Shown here: positions 9,122 to 19,386 of the stretch, piece by piece
Layout: each line of letters opens with the position of its first letter
How positions within the stretch are numbered: the stretch's first letter is position 1
Source: Pantoea agglomerans NBRC 102470
GTDB lineage: Bacteria > Pseudomonadota > Gammaproteobacteria > Enterobacterales > Enterobacteriaceae
Length of the DNA: 64,000 nt
Direction of reading: 5' to 3'
Assembly (NCBI RefSeq): GCF_001598475.1
Contig: NZ_BCZA01000005.1
Location: 124,001-188,000, forward strand
The notes under the pieces: generated by a model
What the model saw: only the letters and a program-made list of their open reading frames with translations
Database searches by the model: none
Told to the model about the DNA's origin: nothing
Made by a program: the position numbers and the translations under genes

Positions 9122-11841
9122 TGCGCCGCCTCCTGCAGAGTGTCGATTTTACCGTTCGCCAGGAATGGCGGAACGCCCGGCATGCCCAGCGGCAGACCAA
9201 TCTGTCCCGCCTGCAGTGACGCCGAGAAACGGACCGGCAGACGCACTGTCTCACCGGCACAGATGAACTCAACCGCCGCGCCATTGTTGACGCCCAGCTT
9301 CGCTGCATCTTCCGGGTTAATCACCAGTGCAGGCGGTGCCATACGCTGCTGGAAGACCGGTGAACGTTGTGACATCTCTTCACTACCAAACAGCTGGTAG
9401 AGAGGGGCCACGCGCCACTGCGCTTCACTGACGAATGCCGCCGGAACGTTGCTGAACCAGGGCAGACTGGCTGCGCTGGCTTCAAACAGCCGTACACCCG
9501 GATCGCCATTACGCAGTTTGCCGCCCACTTCAACCTGGAACTTGTTCCACGCCTGCGGTGAGTTCCAGCCCGGTGCCCAGGCAAACGGAATCTGCGAACG
9601 CGGTGCGCCTGGCTGGTTGTTCCCTTCCATTGAGAAGGCGAACATCGTGTCCTGATCCTGCGGCTGACGCGGTTCGTGCACGCTGATATTGGCGCGCGCC
9701 GCGGTACGGCCACTGGCACGGTGCGGTGAACGCGACAGTTTCTGTCCACGAATACGGAAGCTGGCATCCGGTGCCGCATCCTTGATTCCGGCCAGCTGTG
9801 GCAGATGACTCACCACCGCATCGATCACGTGGTCCAGCTGCGTCCAGTCAACGTGACGGCTTTCCAGCGTGCTGTGCAGCGAATGCAGCCAGCGCCAGCT
9901 CTCCAGCATCACTACGTTGTTGTCATAGTAAGAAGGATCGTAAACCTGGAAGAAACGCTGTGCGCGGCCTTCATGGTTAATCGAGGTGCCATCACTTTCG
10001 GCGAAGCTGGCGGTTGATAACACCAGACCCGCTTTCTCCAGCGTCGCGGTGCGCTGATGATCAACCACAATCACGTTAGTGGTCTGGGCCAGCGCCGCAT
10101 CCACCAGCGCTTTCGGTGCATGGCGATAGAGGTCATTTTCCAGTACCACCAGCGCATCGGCTTCACCGTTGCTCAGCTGCTCCAGCGCGCTTTCCAGAGG
10201 ATTGCCGCCCATCAGGCCAAGACCCACGCTGTTGGCGTGTCCCGCCAGCAGCGTAATCCCGACGTCGGCACCGCGCGCTTTGAGCGCTTTGGCCACGTTG
10301 GCAGCCGCTTCGATCATCGCGCTGCTGCCGGAATGGGTCCCGGAAATAATTAACGGTTTTTTCGCTCCGGCCAGCGCCTGCACGATGACATCCATTTTGC
10401 CGTTCAGTTTGCTGTCGAAATCGGTCACCGCCGGAGCGGTTTCATCCAGCGCACTGGCGATAGCGAAACCGAGACGCGCCTGATCTTCAACCGGTGCGCG
10501 ATAGCTCCATGCCGCGATATCATCCAGACGGGTTTCATCGACGTTAGTGATAAACAGCGGATGTTTCGCATTCTGACCGATGTTCAGGATCGCGGCGATC
10601 TGCCAGTCTGCTACTTTCTGAGCGGCAGCCATGTCGCGCGCTTTGCCTTTCACGGCCTGACGCACTGACAGCGCCACGCGTGCGCCAACCTGGGTCAGAT
10701 CTTCGCCCAGCACCAGCACCGCATCGTAGCTTTCAATTTCACGCAGCGATGGCGTATAGATACCGCCCTCACGCAGAATTTTCAGCATCAGTTCAAGCCG
10801 GGCCTGCTCGCCCGCTGGCATGCCGGTAGAGAAGTTCTCTGCACCGACCAGTTCACGCAGCGCGAAGTTACTTTCAATGCTGGCGCGCGGCGAGCCGATA
10901 CCGATCACTTTTTTCGCCTGACGCAGCAAATCTGCACCGGCATTGACCGCCTGCTCTGCGTTCAGCGTCACCCAGTCGTTGCCGCGCAGCAGCATCGGCT
11001 GGCGTGGGCGATCTTTACGGTTCACGTAGCCATAGCCAAAGCGGCCACGGTCACACAGGAAATAGTGGTTTACGGTGCCGTTATAACGGTTTTCGATACG
11101 GCGTAACTCACCATAACGCTCACCCGGGCTGGTGTTACAGCCCACACTGCACTGCTGGCAGATGCTCGGCGCAAACTGCATATCCCATTTACGGTTATAG
11201 CGTTCGGAGTGCGTTTTATCGGTGAAGACGCCGGTCGGGCAGATTTCAACCAGGTTACCAGAGAATTCGCTCTCCAGCGTGCCATCTTCCGGACGACCGA
11301 AGTAGACGTTGTCGTGTGCGCCGTAGACACCCAGATCCTTGCCATCGGCATAATCTTTGTAGTAACGCACGCAGCGGTAACAGGCGATACAGCGGTTCAT
11401 CTCATGGGAGATGAACGGGCCGAGATCCTGATTACGGTGGGTACGTTTGGTGAAGCGATAGCGGCGGAAGCTGTGGCCGGTCATTACTGTCATATCCTGC
11501 AGGTGACAGTTACCGCCCTCTTCACACACCGGACAGTCGTGCGGGTGGTTGGTCATCAGCCACTCCACCACGCTTTCGCGGAACTCTTTCGCTTCGCCAT
11601 CATCGATGGAGATGAATGTGCCGTCAGAGGCCGGCGTCATGCAGGACATGACAAGACGGCCGCGGGTATCTTCGGCATTCTGGAATTGCTTTACCGCACA
11701 CTGGCGGCAGGCCCCAACGCTTCCCAGCGCCGGATGCCAGCAAAAGTAAGGAATATCAAGGCCCAGAGAGAGACATGCCTGTAGCAGGTTGTCCGCTCCG
11801 TTCACATCATACTCTTTACCGTCTACATGAATTGTAGCCAT
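9118..11841 (-). CDS. nuoG: NADH-quinone oxidoreductase subunit G
   Basis: NuoG is the large iron-sulfur subunit of the NADH dehydrogenase module. The 907-residue product (E. coli about 908) has an N-terminal 2Fe-2S ferredoxin domain ([15 protein letters not shown]), the His/Cys N5 motif ([17 protein letters not shown]), 4Fe-4[12 protein letters not shown], and the enterobacterial N7 ligands CQQCSVGC with a downstream Cys. A molybdopterin-oxidoreductase-like C-terminal domain follows. ATG 11841 gives [13 protein letters not shown]. It is separated from nuoF by 112 bases containing a hairpin. Confidence 0.98.
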   Translation of the reverse strand: MATIHVDGKEYDVNGADNLLQACLSLGLDIPYFCWHPALGSVGACRQCAVKQFQNAEDTRGRLVMSCMTPASDGTFISIDDGEAKEFRESVVEWLMTNHPHDCPVCEEGGNCHLQDMTVMTGHSFRRYRFTKRTHRNQDLGPFISHEMNRCIACYRCVRYYKDYADGKDLGVYGAHDNVYFGRPEDGTLESEFSGNLVEICPTGVFTDKTHSERYNRKWDMQFAPSICQQCSVGCNTSPGERYGELRRIENRYNGTVNHYFLCDRGRFGYGYVNRKDRPRQPMLLRGNDWVTLNAEQAVNAGADLLRQAKKVIGIGSPRASIESNFALRELVGAENFSTGMPAGEQARLELMLKILREGGIYTPSLREIESYDAVLVLGEDLTQVGARVALSVRQAVKGKARDMAAAQKVADWQIAAILNIGQNAKHPLFITNVDETRLDDIAAWSYRAPVEDQARLGFAIASALDETAPAVTDFDSKLNGKMDVIVQALAGAKKPLIISGTHSGSSAMIEAAANVAKALKARGADVGITLLAGHANSVGLGLMGGNPLESALEQLSNGEADALVVLENDLYRHAPKALVDAALAQTTNVIVVDHQRTATLEKAGLVLSTASFAESDGTSINHEGRAQRFFQVYDPSYYDNNVVMLESWRWLHSLHSTLESRHVDWTQLDHVIDAVVSHLPQLAGIKDAAPDASFRIRGQKLSRSPHRASGRTAARANISVHEPRQPQDQDTMFAFSMEGNNQPGAPRSQIPFAWAPGWNSPQAWNKFQVEVGGKLRNGDPGVRLFEASAASLPWFSNVPAAFVSEAQWRVAPLYQLFGSEEMSQRSPVFQQRMAPPALVINPEDAAKLGVNNGAAVEFICAGETVRLPVRFSASLQAGQIGLPLGMPGVPPFLANGKIDTLQEAAQ

Positions 11842-11892
11842 AGTGACATGCTTCCGTAAGGCTCGTCAGAGACGAGCGTTAATCATATTCTT

Positions 11893-11918
11893 GCCCCGAC
11901 GCACGACATTGTCGGGGC
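11893..11918 (-). other. Hairpin in the nuoF-nuoG spacer
   Basis: A perfect 8-bp GC-rich inverted repeat, GCCCCGAC/GTCGGGGC with a 10-base loop, lies in the 112-base gap between nuoF and nuoG. No T run follows on the minus strand (the next bases are AAGAATATG), so a simple terminator is unlikely. It is a plausible mRNA-processing or stability element setting the NuoF:NuoG ratio. Confidence 0.6.
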
Positions 11919-11953
11919 GGCGGCACCAGGCCTGTTCCGTGTTCTTCGGCGAA

Positions 11954-13300
11954 TTACCAGCGCGCTTTCAGCAGGTTTGGCTGGATCCCGCCAATGGCGC
12001 GGGTATTGCCAAACACCTGCGGTGCCATGCCGGCTTCAAACTCTTCACGGAAATATTTAATCGCACTCTGCAGGGGCTCAACCGCACCCGGCGCATGCGC
12101 ACAGAAGGTTTTACCCGGGCCAAGCTGACGGCAGAGTTGCAGTAAGGTTTCGATATCGCCTGGCTGACCCTGCTTCTGCTCCAGCGCACGCAGAATTTTT
12201 ACGCTCCACGGCAGGCCATCGCGACACGGTGTACACCAGCCGCACGACTCACGGGCAAAGAACTCTTCCAGGTTACGCACCAGCGAGACCATGTTGATCT
12301 CGTGATCGACCGCCATCGCCAGCGCCGTACCCAGACGACTGCCCGCTTTGCCGATGCTGGCAAACTCCATGGGCAGATCCAGGTGCTGGTCGGTCAGGAA
12401 GTCAGTCCCTGCCCCGCCGGGCTGCCAGGCTTTGAACTTCAGTCCGTCACGCATACCGCCCGCATAATCTTCAAGGATTTCACGTGCGGTGATACCAAAT
12501 GGCAGCTCCCAGACGCCGGGATTTTTAACCCGTCCGGAGAAGCCCATCATTTTGGTACCGGCATCTTCGCTTTTAGAGATGTTTTTGTACCACTCCACGC
12601 CGTTGGCCAGAATCGCCGGAACGTTGGAGAGGGTTTCCACGTTGTTCACGCAGGTCGGTTTGCCCCACGCGCCCGCACTCGCCGGGAATGGCGGTTTCGA
12701 ACGCGGATTTGCACGACGGCCTTCCAGTGAGTTAATCAGTGCCGTCTCTTCGCCGCAGATATAACGACCTGCGCCGGTGTGGACGATCAACTCAAAGTCG
12801 AAGCCGGTACCGAGAATATTTTTACCGATATAGCCCGCTTCCGTCGCTTCAGCAATCGCACGACGCAGATGCACCGCGGCTTCAATGTATTCGCCACGTA
12901 AGAAGATATAGCCACGGTAAGCCTTCAGCGCAAAGGCGCTGATCAGCATGCCTTCCACCAGCTGGTGAGGCATCTGCTCCATCAGCAGGCGGTCTTTATA
13001 GGTGCCCGGCTCCATCTCATCGGCGTTACACAGCAGGTAACGGATATTCATCGACTCATCTTTCGGCATCAGGCTCCACTTCAGCCCGGTGGAGAAGCCC
13101 GCACCGCCGCGCCCTTTCAGGCCTGAATCTTTTACTGCCGCAACGATTTCATCCTGCGACATGCTTTTCAGCGCTTTTTCCGCACCGGCATAGCCGTTTT
13201 TACTGCGATATTCGTCAAGCCAGACAGGTTGCTTGTCGTCACGCATCCGCCAGGTCAGCGGATGGGTTTCTGCAGTGCGAATGATCTGTTTAATTGTCAT
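11954..13300 (-). CDS. nuoF: NADH-quinone oxidoreductase subunit F (NADH/FMN-binding)
   Basis: NuoF holds the NADH site, FMN and cluster N3, and is the electron entry point of complex I. The 448-residue protein (E. coli 445) contains the glycine-rich [14 protein letters not shown] (NADH), [19 protein letters not shown] (FMN), and the N3 ligands [12 protein letters not shown] with a later TFCAHAPGA cysteine. ATG 13300 overlaps nuoE by 4 bases. Confidence 0.98.
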   Translation of the reverse strand: MTIKQIIRTAETHPLTWRMRDDKQPVWLDEYRSKNGYAGAEKALKSMSQDEIVAAVKDSGLKGRGGAGFSTGLKWSLMPKDESMNIRYLLCNADEMEPGTYKDRLLMEQMPHQLVEGMLISAFALKAYRGYIFLRGEYIEAAVHLRRAIAEATEAGYIGKNILGTGFDFELIVHTGAGRYICGEETALINSLEGRRANPRSKPPFPASAGAWGKPTCVNNVETLSNVPAILANGVEWYKNISKSEDAGTKMMGFSGRVKNPGVWELPFGITAREILEDYAGGMRDGLKFKAWQPGGAGTDFLTDQHLDLPMEFASIGKAGSRLGTALAMAVDHEINMVSLVRNLEEFFARESCGWCTPCRDGLPWSVKILRALEQKQGQPGDIETLLQLCRQLGPGKTFCAHAPGAVEPLQSAIKYFREEFEAGMAPQVFGNTRAIGGIQPNLLKARW

Positions 13301-13812
13301 TGATACTGCTCCAGCAAACCAGGGATGCCTTCCGGCGTCAGATGCACATGCGTGTCTTCATCCACCATCATCGTTGGCCCCTTATCGCAGTTACCCAGAC
13401 AGCAGGTTGGCAGCAGTGTAAAGCGGCCATCGGCAGTGGTCTGACCCGGTTTGATATTCAGTTGCTGTTCCAGTGCTGACTGGATGCCCTGATAACCGGT
13501 GATATGACAGACCACGCTGTCACAGTAACGGATCACATGACGGCCAACCGGCTGACGGAAGATCTGGCTGTAAAATGTCGCCACACCTTCAACATCACTC
13601 GCCGGGATACCCAGTACCTCGGCAATCGCATTGATGGCGCCGTCCGGCACCCATCCGCGCTGTTTCTGCACGATCTTCAGCGCTTCAATCGAGGCTGCAC
13701 GCGCATCTTCGTAGTGGTGTTTTTCGTGCTCAATGGCGTGATGCTCTTCCGCGCTCAGCACGAAGACCTCGTTAGGGTCGATCGTTTTAATGGCAATGTG
13801 TTGATCGTGCAT
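13297..13812 (-). CDS. nuoE: NADH-quinone oxidoreductase subunit E (2Fe-2S thioredoxin-like)
   Basis: NuoE carries cluster N1a beside the FMN in the NADH dehydrogenase module. The 171-residue product (E. coli 166) has the 2Fe-2S ligands in YCDSVVCHI and [12 protein letters not shown]. The few extra residues are in the variable N-terminus before [14 protein letters not shown]. It starts 2 bases after nuoCD. Confidence 0.98.
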   Translation of the reverse strand: MHDQHIAIKTIDPNEVFVLSAEEHHAIEHEKHHYEDARAASIEALKIVQKQRGWVPDGAINAIAEVLGIPASDVEGVATFYSQIFRQPVGRHVIRYCDSVVCHITGYQGIQSALEQQLNIKPGQTTADGRFTLLPTCCLGNCDKGPTMMVDEDTHVHLTPEGIPGLLEQYQ

Positions 13813-13814
13813 AA

Positions 13815-15614
13815 TTAGCGGTCCACGTCTGACATAACAAAATCGATACTACCCAGATATACGATCAGGTCGGATACCAGGCTGCCACGGATTACTGAAG
13901 GAATCTGCTGCAGATGCGGGAAGCTCGGCGTACGCACGCGGGTGCGGTAGCTCATGGTGCTGCCATCGCTGGTCAGGTAGTAGCTGTTGATCCCTTTCGT
14001 CGCTTCAATCATCTGGAACGACTCATTGGCTGGCATCACAGGCCCCCACGAAACCTGCAGGAAGTGCGTGATCAGCGTTTCAATATGCTGCAACGTGCGC
14101 TCTTTCGGTGGCGGCGTGGTCAGCGGATGATCCGCTTTAAACGGACCCTCTGGCATGTTGTTGAGACATTGCTCAAGAATGCGCAGCGACTGCCACATCT
14201 CTTCCATTTTCAGCATGACGCGGCTGTAAGCATCGCTGATGCCGTCGCCGACCGGGATTTCAAAATCGAAGTTTTCGTAGCCGGAGTAGGGACGCCATTT
14301 ACGTACGTCAAAGTCGAGACCGGTAGCACGCAGACCAGCACCGGTAGTGCCCCACGCCAGCGCCTCTTCCATGTTGTAAGCGGCAACGCCTTTGGAACGG
14401 CCAATCAGTACGCTGTTGCGCAGTGCCGCTTTGTCATACTCTTTAAGACGTTTTGGCATCCAGTCGAGGAAGTCACGCAGCAGACGTTCCCAGCCTCGCG
14501 GCAGGTCATGCGCGACACCACCGATGCGGAACCACGCCGGGTGCATACGGAAACCGGTAATCGCCTCAACCACGTCATAGATTTTCTGACGGTCGGTAAA
14601 GGCAAAGAACACCGGCGTCATGGCCCCGACGTCCTGAATAAAGGTGGAGATATAAAGCAGGTGGCTGTTGATGCGGAACAGCTCAGAGAGCATCACGCGG
14701 ATCACATTAACGCGATCGGGCACCACGATACCGGCCAGTTTCTCCACCGCCAGTACGTACGGCATTTCGTTTACGCAGCCGCCGAGGTACTCGATGCGGT
14801 CAGTGTAAGGAATGTAGCTGTGCCACGACTGACGCTCGCCCATCTTTTCGGCACCACGGTGGTGATAGCCGATGTCAGGCACGCAGTCGACAATCTCTTC
14901 ACCATCCAGCTGCAGAATGATGCGGAATGCCCCGTGCGCCGACGGGTGGTTAGGCCCGAGGTTCAGGAACATGAAGTCTTCGTTGGTGGTGCTGCGCTTC
15001 ATGCCCCAGTCTTCAGGCTTAAAGGTCAGCGCTTCCATCTCCAGATCTTCTTTCTGCTTGGTCAGCGTAAACGGATCGAATTCGGTGGCGCGCGCCGGGT
15101 AATCTTTACGCAGCGGATGGCCTTCCCAGGTCGACGGCATCATGATGCGCGTCAGATGCGGGTGACCATCAAAGGTGATACCAAACATCTCCCAGGTTTC
15201 ACGCTCATACCAGTTGGCATTCGGGAAAAGGCGGGTGATGGTCGGCAGATGCATATCGTTTTCAGAGAGTGCCACCTTGAGCATGATGTCGCGGTTGCGT
15301 TCAATCGACAGCAGGTGGTAGAAAACGGAAAAATCCGCCGCAGGCAGGCCTGCACGGTGGGTACGTAAACGCTCATCCACGCCATGCAGGTCATACAGCA
15401 TGACGTAAGGCTTGGGTAATTTACGCAGGAACTCGATAATTTCCAGTATCTGTTCACGCTTCACCCACACCACCGGAATACCGGTACGGGTTGGCTGAAC
15501 AGTGAAGGCATCCGGCCCAAAACGGTTACGCAACTCGCCGATCACCGGGTCATCAAGGTGATCACGGGTTTGCCATGAAGGCTGAGCGAGATCTTGCGTG
15601 GTCAAATCTGTCAT
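13815..15614 (-). CDS. nuoC: NADH-quinone oxidoreductase fused subunit C/D
   Basis: This is the enterobacterial fusion of NuoC (30-kDa domain, residues about 1-190) and NuoD (49-kDa domain, the rest) in the peripheral arm; NuoD lines the quinone cavity with NuoB. The 599-residue length is usual for NuoCD. Visible are [19 protein letters not shown] in the C domain and [24 protein letters not shown] and the terminal FVMSDVDR of the D domain. A 484-codon antisense reading frame at 13914-15368 is a shadow of its codon bias. Confidence 0.98.
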   Translation of the reverse strand: MTDLTTQDLAQPSWQTRDHLDDPVIGELRNRFGPDAFTVQPTRTGIPVVWVKREQILEIIEFLRKLPKPYVMLYDLHGVDERLRTHRAGLPAADFSVFYHLLSIERNRDIMLKVALSENDMHLPTITRLFPNANWYERETWEMFGITFDGHPHLTRIMMPSTWEGHPLRKDYPARATEFDPFTLTKQKEDLEMEALTFKPEDWGMKRSTTNEDFMFLNLGPNHPSAHGAFRIILQLDGEEIVDCVPDIGYHHRGAEKMGERQSWHSYIPYTDRIEYLGGCVNEMPYVLAVEKLAGIVVPDRVNVIRVMLSELFRINSHLLYISTFIQDVGAMTPVFFAFTDRQKIYDVVEAITGFRMHPAWFRIGGVAHDLPRGWERLLRDFLDWMPKRLKEYDKAALRNSVLIGRSKGVAAYNMEEALAWGTTGAGLRATGLDFDVRKWRPYSGYENFDFEIPVGDGISDAYSRVMLKMEEMWQSLRILEQCLNNMPEGPFKADHPLTTPPPKERTLQHIETLITHFLQVSWGPVMPANESFQMIEATKGINSYYLTSDGSTMSYRTRVRTPSFPHLQQIPSVIRGSLVSDLIVYLGSIDFVMSDVDR

Positions 15615-15727
15615 ACGTTACTCACCATTCCGGCCTGGTCTCAGGCACTCAAATGAAGGCGTCAGGATGGGGCCATGCATTAAATTGTGATGTTCTGCTG
15701 CAGGCGCTGTTTTCCATCCATACGGTT

Positions 15728-16405
15728 TTAAACTTCGTCCGGGCTGCGCAGGTTTGTGACTGCAATGCGCTCGCCGCGTTTTCTTTCACGCTCAGATGGC
15801 ATGTTGGCGCGATAAACGCCCTGATCGCCAACCACCCATGAGAGCGGACGGCGCTCTTTGCCGATCGACTCCTGCAACAGCAGCAGTGCCTGCATATACG
15901 CTTCAGGACGTGGCGGACAGCCAGGAATATAAACATCGACCGGCAGGAATTTATCGACACCCTGCACCACGGAATAGATGTCATACATGCCGCCAGAGTT
16001 GGCGCAGGCACCCATGGAAATCACCCATTTGGGTTCCAGCATCTGATCGTACAAACGCTGAATAACCGGGGCCATTTTGGTGAACGGCGTACCGGCAATG
16101 ACCATGAAATCGGCCTGACGTGGCGAAGCGCGCATAACTTCGGCGCCAAAACGTGCCACGTCGTGGACCGCGGTGAACGATGTTGTCATCTCAACGTAAC
16201 AACAGGACAGGCCAAAGTTATAAGGCCAGAGGGAGTTTTTACGCCCCCAGTTCACCATGTCATGCAGGGCATTTTCGAGTTTGCCCATATAAACGCTGCG
16301 ATGAACGTGCTGCTCCAGCGGATCGCTGACGATTTCCTGCTTTTGCAGAGGATAACGGTCGTTCTCACCACCGTTCGGGTCTATGCGGGTGAGCGTATAG
16401 TCCAT
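15728..16405 (-). CDS. nuoB: NADH-quinone oxidoreductase subunit B (cluster N2)
   Basis: NuoB binds cluster N2, the direct electron donor to ubiquinone. The 225-residue protein (E. coli 220) has the tandem cysteines in [21 protein letters not shown] and [11 protein letters not shown], supplying all four expected ligands. The extra residues fall near [15 protein letters not shown], where E. coli is shorter. A 113-base gap to nuoCD shows no strong hairpin. Confidence 0.98.
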   Translation of the reverse strand: MDYTLTRIDPNGGENDRYPLQKQEIVSDPLEQHVHRSVYMGKLENALHDMVNWGRKNSLWPYNFGLSCCYVEMTTSFTAVHDVARFGAEVMRASPRQADFMVIAGTPFTKMAPVIQRLYDQMLEPKWVISMGACANSGGMYDIYSVVQGVDKFLPVDVYIPGCPPRPEAYMQALLLLQESIGKERRPLSWVVGDQGVYRANMPSERERKRGERIAVTNLRSPDEV

Positions 16406-16420
16406 CTTATTGCCTCTCTT

Positions 16421-16864
16421 TTACTGCTTATGAGGATTGGTGTGGCTGACCGTAGTGGTTTTGACCACCACGCGACGGCGAGCTGGAGCCCAGTCCAGTG
16501 CGCCAATGCGTACCAGATAGACCAGACCCGCCAGGAGCACCAAAATGAAAATTGCGGCTTCCACAAAGCCGATCCAACCGCTTTCACGGATTGAAGTCGC
16601 CCATGCGTATAAAAAGAGGGCTTCGACGTCGAAGATGACGAAAAACATCGCAACCAGATAAAATTTCGCCGACAGGCGGATATGGGTATCACCAACGGAT
16701 TCAATGCCCGATTCGAATGGCGTATCTTTGTAGCGGGCGCGCGCTCTGCCGCCAAGCAGCCATCCTCCGGTCAGCATGAAAGCACACAGGCCAAAGGCAA
16801 TAACGATAAATACGATAAACGCCCAGTGCTGAGCGATGATTTCGGTGGTAGTTGACATACTCAT
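16421..16864 (-). CDS. nuoA: NADH-quinone oxidoreductase subunit A
   Basis: NuoA is the first gene of the operon and encodes a three-helix membrane subunit bordering the quinone chamber. The 147-residue length equals E. coli. It shows [16 protein letters not shown] at the start, [10 protein letters not shown] (loop with conserved acidic residue) and [20 protein letters not shown]. It precedes nuoB by 15 bases and follows a 542-base regulatory stretch. Confidence 0.98.
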   Translation of the reverse strand: MSMSTTTEIIAQHWAFIVFIVIAFGLCAFMLTGGWLLGGRARARYKDTPFESGIESVGDTHIRLSAKFYLVAMFFVIFDVEALFLYAWATSIRESGWIGFVEAAIFILVLLAGLVYLVRIGALDWAPARRRVVVKTTTVSHTNPHKQ

Positions 16865-17406
16865 TGCTTACTCATCAAAAGTGGCGCTGGCATCCTGCAC
16901 GCGTTTCCCGCAGCAAACTGACCACATCGATTCAAGGGAAGGATAAAAACCTTTCAAATGTCGCTGTTATTACGTAATAAGCAGCTATTTTATGGGGTTT
17001 TTTACTCCTTTCTATAACCTTTTGTCAACTTTGACAAAAGTATCCAAACATTATTTCACACCTGCATCATATTATTAACAAATGATGCCCCGCTTTCCAG
17101 CTAAATCGCTTCAGTCTGTAGGGTTAATTTTAGTGTAGCGGGTATTCACATGCATGGATCGTGCATTTAACAAACATATTTTGACAGGTATCACTGAATT
17201 TTCCCTCCCCTTTCCAGGGCTATTTTTTTGATCCAGAACACACTTTTGCCCTTTATGCGTTAATTTTCCCCACCTGAAACGGTGATTCGGAACAAAGCGT
17301 TCGGTTTTTTGGTCTGGATGTTTCAATTAAGCAGGTGGTGAAACTTTTTTAGTCGGGTCAGGAGAGGCAGATGAGCAGTAAGGAATATCGGACGAGGGTC
17401 AGGCAC
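16865..17406 (-). promoter_or_regulatory. nuo operon upstream region with two perfect dyads
   Basis: This AT-rich stretch holds no convincing gene. It should contain the nuo promoters (in E. coli a long, multiply regulated leader). Two perfect symmetric sites stand out: CTTTTGTCAA-CT-TTGACAAAAG at 17019-17040 and the 14-bp palindrome TTATTACGTAATAA at 16967-16980. Neither fits the FNR consensus (TTGAT-N4-ATCAA). I could not place a good -35/-10 pair. A 71-codon frame at 17111-17326 looks random. Confidence 0.55.
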
Positions 17407-17444
17407 AAAAAAGCCTCTCGTTCTTTTCAGGGAAGGAGAGGCTT
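17407..17444 (-). terminator. Terminator after lrhA
   Basis: On the minus strand the stem AAGCCTCTC/GAGAGGCTT encloses a 16-base loop and runs into a T tract (A run 17407-17412 on the plus strand). It lies about 58 bases after the lrhA stop and before the nuo leader, insulating the two. Confidence 0.85.
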
Positions 17445-17502
17445 ATTTATAAGCGTTTATTAAGGCAATCACGCAGGTATTGAGTACAACACGTTAGCGA
17501 AA

Positions 17503-18426
17503 TTACTCTTCGTCATCCAGCAACAGTGAACCGTCGGGATTATTGCTCAGGTTATAAGGATCATTGGTGGACTGCATGGCATTGAAGATAGCCAGCGCCA
17601 GTTCATTATCGCTGTCAGGATTACGGCACAGCAGATATTGCGTATCCGGCAGTACCGGCAGTCCTTCAGCTGCACCCATAACACGCAGTTCCGGGCTCAT
17701 CATCTCGACCGGACGTGCCGTCACGCCCAGTCCCGCTTTCACCGCTGCGCGTACTGCAGCCAGTGTGGAAGCGACATAAGAGATACGCCACGGGATGCCC
17801 GCTTCGTTGAGATGATCGATAGCCATATCACGATAAGGACTTGGCTCATCCAGCAATACCAGTGGAATGGCTTCGCCACGCTGGAAGATATAATCCGCTG
17901 CGCAGTACCACAAGGTAGGTGAAGTACGCAGTACCTGATAGGTAAAATTGCCCGGGCTGGAAGTGGTCACAACCAGGTCCACTTCACCCTGATTGAGCAT
18001 TTCCATCATAAACGGATTACGTTTAACCCGCACATCGATTGCCAGTTTCGGATAAACCGAGGTCACCCGGTTTAGCAGGAACGGCAGAATAGTGTCAGAG
18101 GTGTCATCAGAGGCGCCAATAGTCAGCACGCCCTGAATGTTGCTGTACATCAGAGATGTGCAGGCTTCGTCGTTAAAACGAAGAATTTTTCTCGCATAGC
18201 CTAAAAGCTGGATACCGTGCTCCGTCAGAAGCTTATTACGTCCATGTCTGGCAAACAGCTCTTTACCTACCAATTGTTCCAGACGTTGCATCTGCTGACT
18301 GACTGCTGACTGGGTTCTGCAGACCGCTGCAGCGGCTGCTGCAAAGGTATTCAAATCCGCAACGGCAACGAAGGTTCTCAGCAGATCGAGGTCGAGATTC
18401 AGTATCGGACGATTTGCATTAGTCAT
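17503..18426 (-). CDS. lrhA: LrhA/HexA, LysR-type regulator of motility and virulence functions
   Basis: The 307-residue LysR-type regulator has an N-terminal winged helix (residues about 10-68: [40 protein letters not shown]) and a C-terminal effector domain. The N-terminus is almost identical to E. coli LrhA. In E. coli it represses flhDC and other genes and activates its own transcription; the Erwinia/Pantoea orthologue HexA represses exoenzymes and secondary metabolites. The acidic tail (LLDDEE) is shorter than in E. coli. ATG 18426 begins [10 protein letters not shown]. It has its own terminator and a long upstream region. Confidence 0.95.
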   Translation of the reverse strand: MTNANRPILNLDLDLLRTFVAVADLNTFAAAAAAVCRTQSAVSQQMQRLEQLVGKELFARHGRNKLLTEHGIQLLGYARKILRFNDEACTSLMYSNIQGVLTIGASDDTSDTILPFLLNRVTSVYPKLAIDVRVKRNPFMMEMLNQGEVDLVVTTSSPGNFTYQVLRTSPTLWYCAADYIFQRGEAIPLVLLDEPSPYRDMAIDHLNEAGIPWRISYVASTLAAVRAAVKAGLGVTARPVEMMSPELRVMGAAEGLPVLPDTQYLLCRNPDSDNELALAIFNAMQSTNDPYNLSNNPDGSLLLDDEE

Positions 18427-19330
18427 GTTTTTTCTTCACTTATAAGATTTTTACGAACTACTACCCTGGTGTTATCACAAGCTTATCAAAGTGATAAGCA
18501 GTAATGGTGCTCAATGACAGTCCTGTGTGAAGACTGACACAAAAAAAGTTTATGTGGATCCTGCACTGTTGACTCCTCTGAAGGGTCATAGTGCTATTCA
18601 AGACAGATACAACTTCTGAACCGATGGCGCTGGGTGCGCAAATGCAGGAAGCTGCGTAGTTGTCTTATTCCCATCAGAAAGAATCGTGTGGGATAGAAAG
18701 CGCACTTTACGGGCTATCAAAGCGAAGCGGCAAAGTGCACTAAATAATAAATTATACTTAATCATTTTTGACTTCAAAATGGAAATGATTTTGTGAAAAG
18801 CGCTGTAAATTTTGTGCTAAAGGCATTTCCAGACCCTTATGCCACATTATTGATCACTTTTTAAGCCTTCAGCGTTCTGAAATTTAGTGAGGAAGTGTTA
18901 AGTACGGCTCACAATCCTGCAATAAAGGTGCCATATGAAGCTCTGCTTTTGGCACTTTTCCGGCGAACACAAGGCCTTAAACACGCCACTCTTAAGCAGC
19001 GTTAAGGCGTAATCTTCAGGCACGCTCTAAAATCGTCCATAATTTGAACATTTATAAAATATCCTTTAACTATTTCTCTAAGTGTATATTTCAGGTGCAA
19101 AGAAAAGTTCCATTTCAATAACTTCCAGATAGCGTTCATGATGCTAAAGCCATATGTCGGTTCAGCAGCGCTTTGGACAAGTTAAAATCCTGCATTAATG
19201 CCAATTTATGGTTTTATTAACCAGTTTACGCGACAACAAATATTTTTTACGCTGCGCACCGGGCAAAAAGTTGTTGAACCCGCCAAAACGGGGCGGCACC
19301 CTTCTTTTGTGACTGTCAGGAGAGTACATT
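18427..19330. promoter_or_regulatory. lrhA-alaA divergent regulatory region
   Basis: About 900 bases without a supported gene. On the lrhA side: a perfect dyad GCTTATCA-AAG-TGATAAGC at 18481-18499, 55 bases upstream of the lrhA ATG; a perfect -10-like TATAAT on the minus strand at 18751-18756 with only a weak -35; and a second dyad TTTTGA-CT-TCAAAA at 18766-18779. A terminator-like hairpin sits at 18924-18959. The rest up to the alaA leader is AT-rich with no clear motif. A long lrhA 5' UTR is also known in E. coli. Confidence 0.5.
18924..18959. terminator. Terminator-like hairpin between lrhA and alaA
   Basis: AAAGGTGCCA and TGGCACTTTT form a 10-bp arm with one G-T pair. An inner AAGC-TCT-GCTT stem lies inside, and the T run follows on the plus strand with an A run on the other side. 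It could stop transcripts in either direction, or mark the end of a small RNA; no matching promoter was found. Confidence 0.45.
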
Positions 19331-19384
19331 GTGCTGGTTGGATTTCTGTGGCAGCCAAAAGGATTCTGCCCATTAAGGCGGTAA
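19331..19384 (+). CDS. Candidate 17-residue leader peptide upstream of alaA
   Basis: A 17-codon frame starts at GTG 19331 behind the strong site CAGGAGAGTACATT (AGGAG about 7 bases before the start). It ends at TAA 19382-19384, two bases before the alaA ATG. The predicted peptide is MLVGFLWQPKGFCPLRR. The tight junction suggests translational coupling to alaA, which has only a moderate site of its own (AAGGCGG, inside this frame). No run of alanine or valine codons supports classical attenuation. It is too short for ordinary gene callers and I know no named homologue. Confidence 0.45.
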   Translation: MLVGFLWQPKGFCPLRR

Positions 19385-19386
19385 CA

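Noticed and set aside
13914..15368. 484-codon open frame on the plus strand opposite nuoCD
   Set aside because: It lies entirely inside nuoCD, reads as a low-complexity H/R/Q-rich shadow, and reflects the GC-skewed codon usage of the true gene.
17023..17046. TTGACA boxes in the 17019-17040 dyad as -35 promoter elements
   Set aside because: On neither strand does a -10-like hexamer fall at 16-18 bases; the symmetry is better explained as a protein-binding site.
17111..17326. 71-codon minus-strand frame in the nuo upstream region
   Set aside because: No ribosome-binding site, random composition, and it lies in an AT-rich regulatory stretch.
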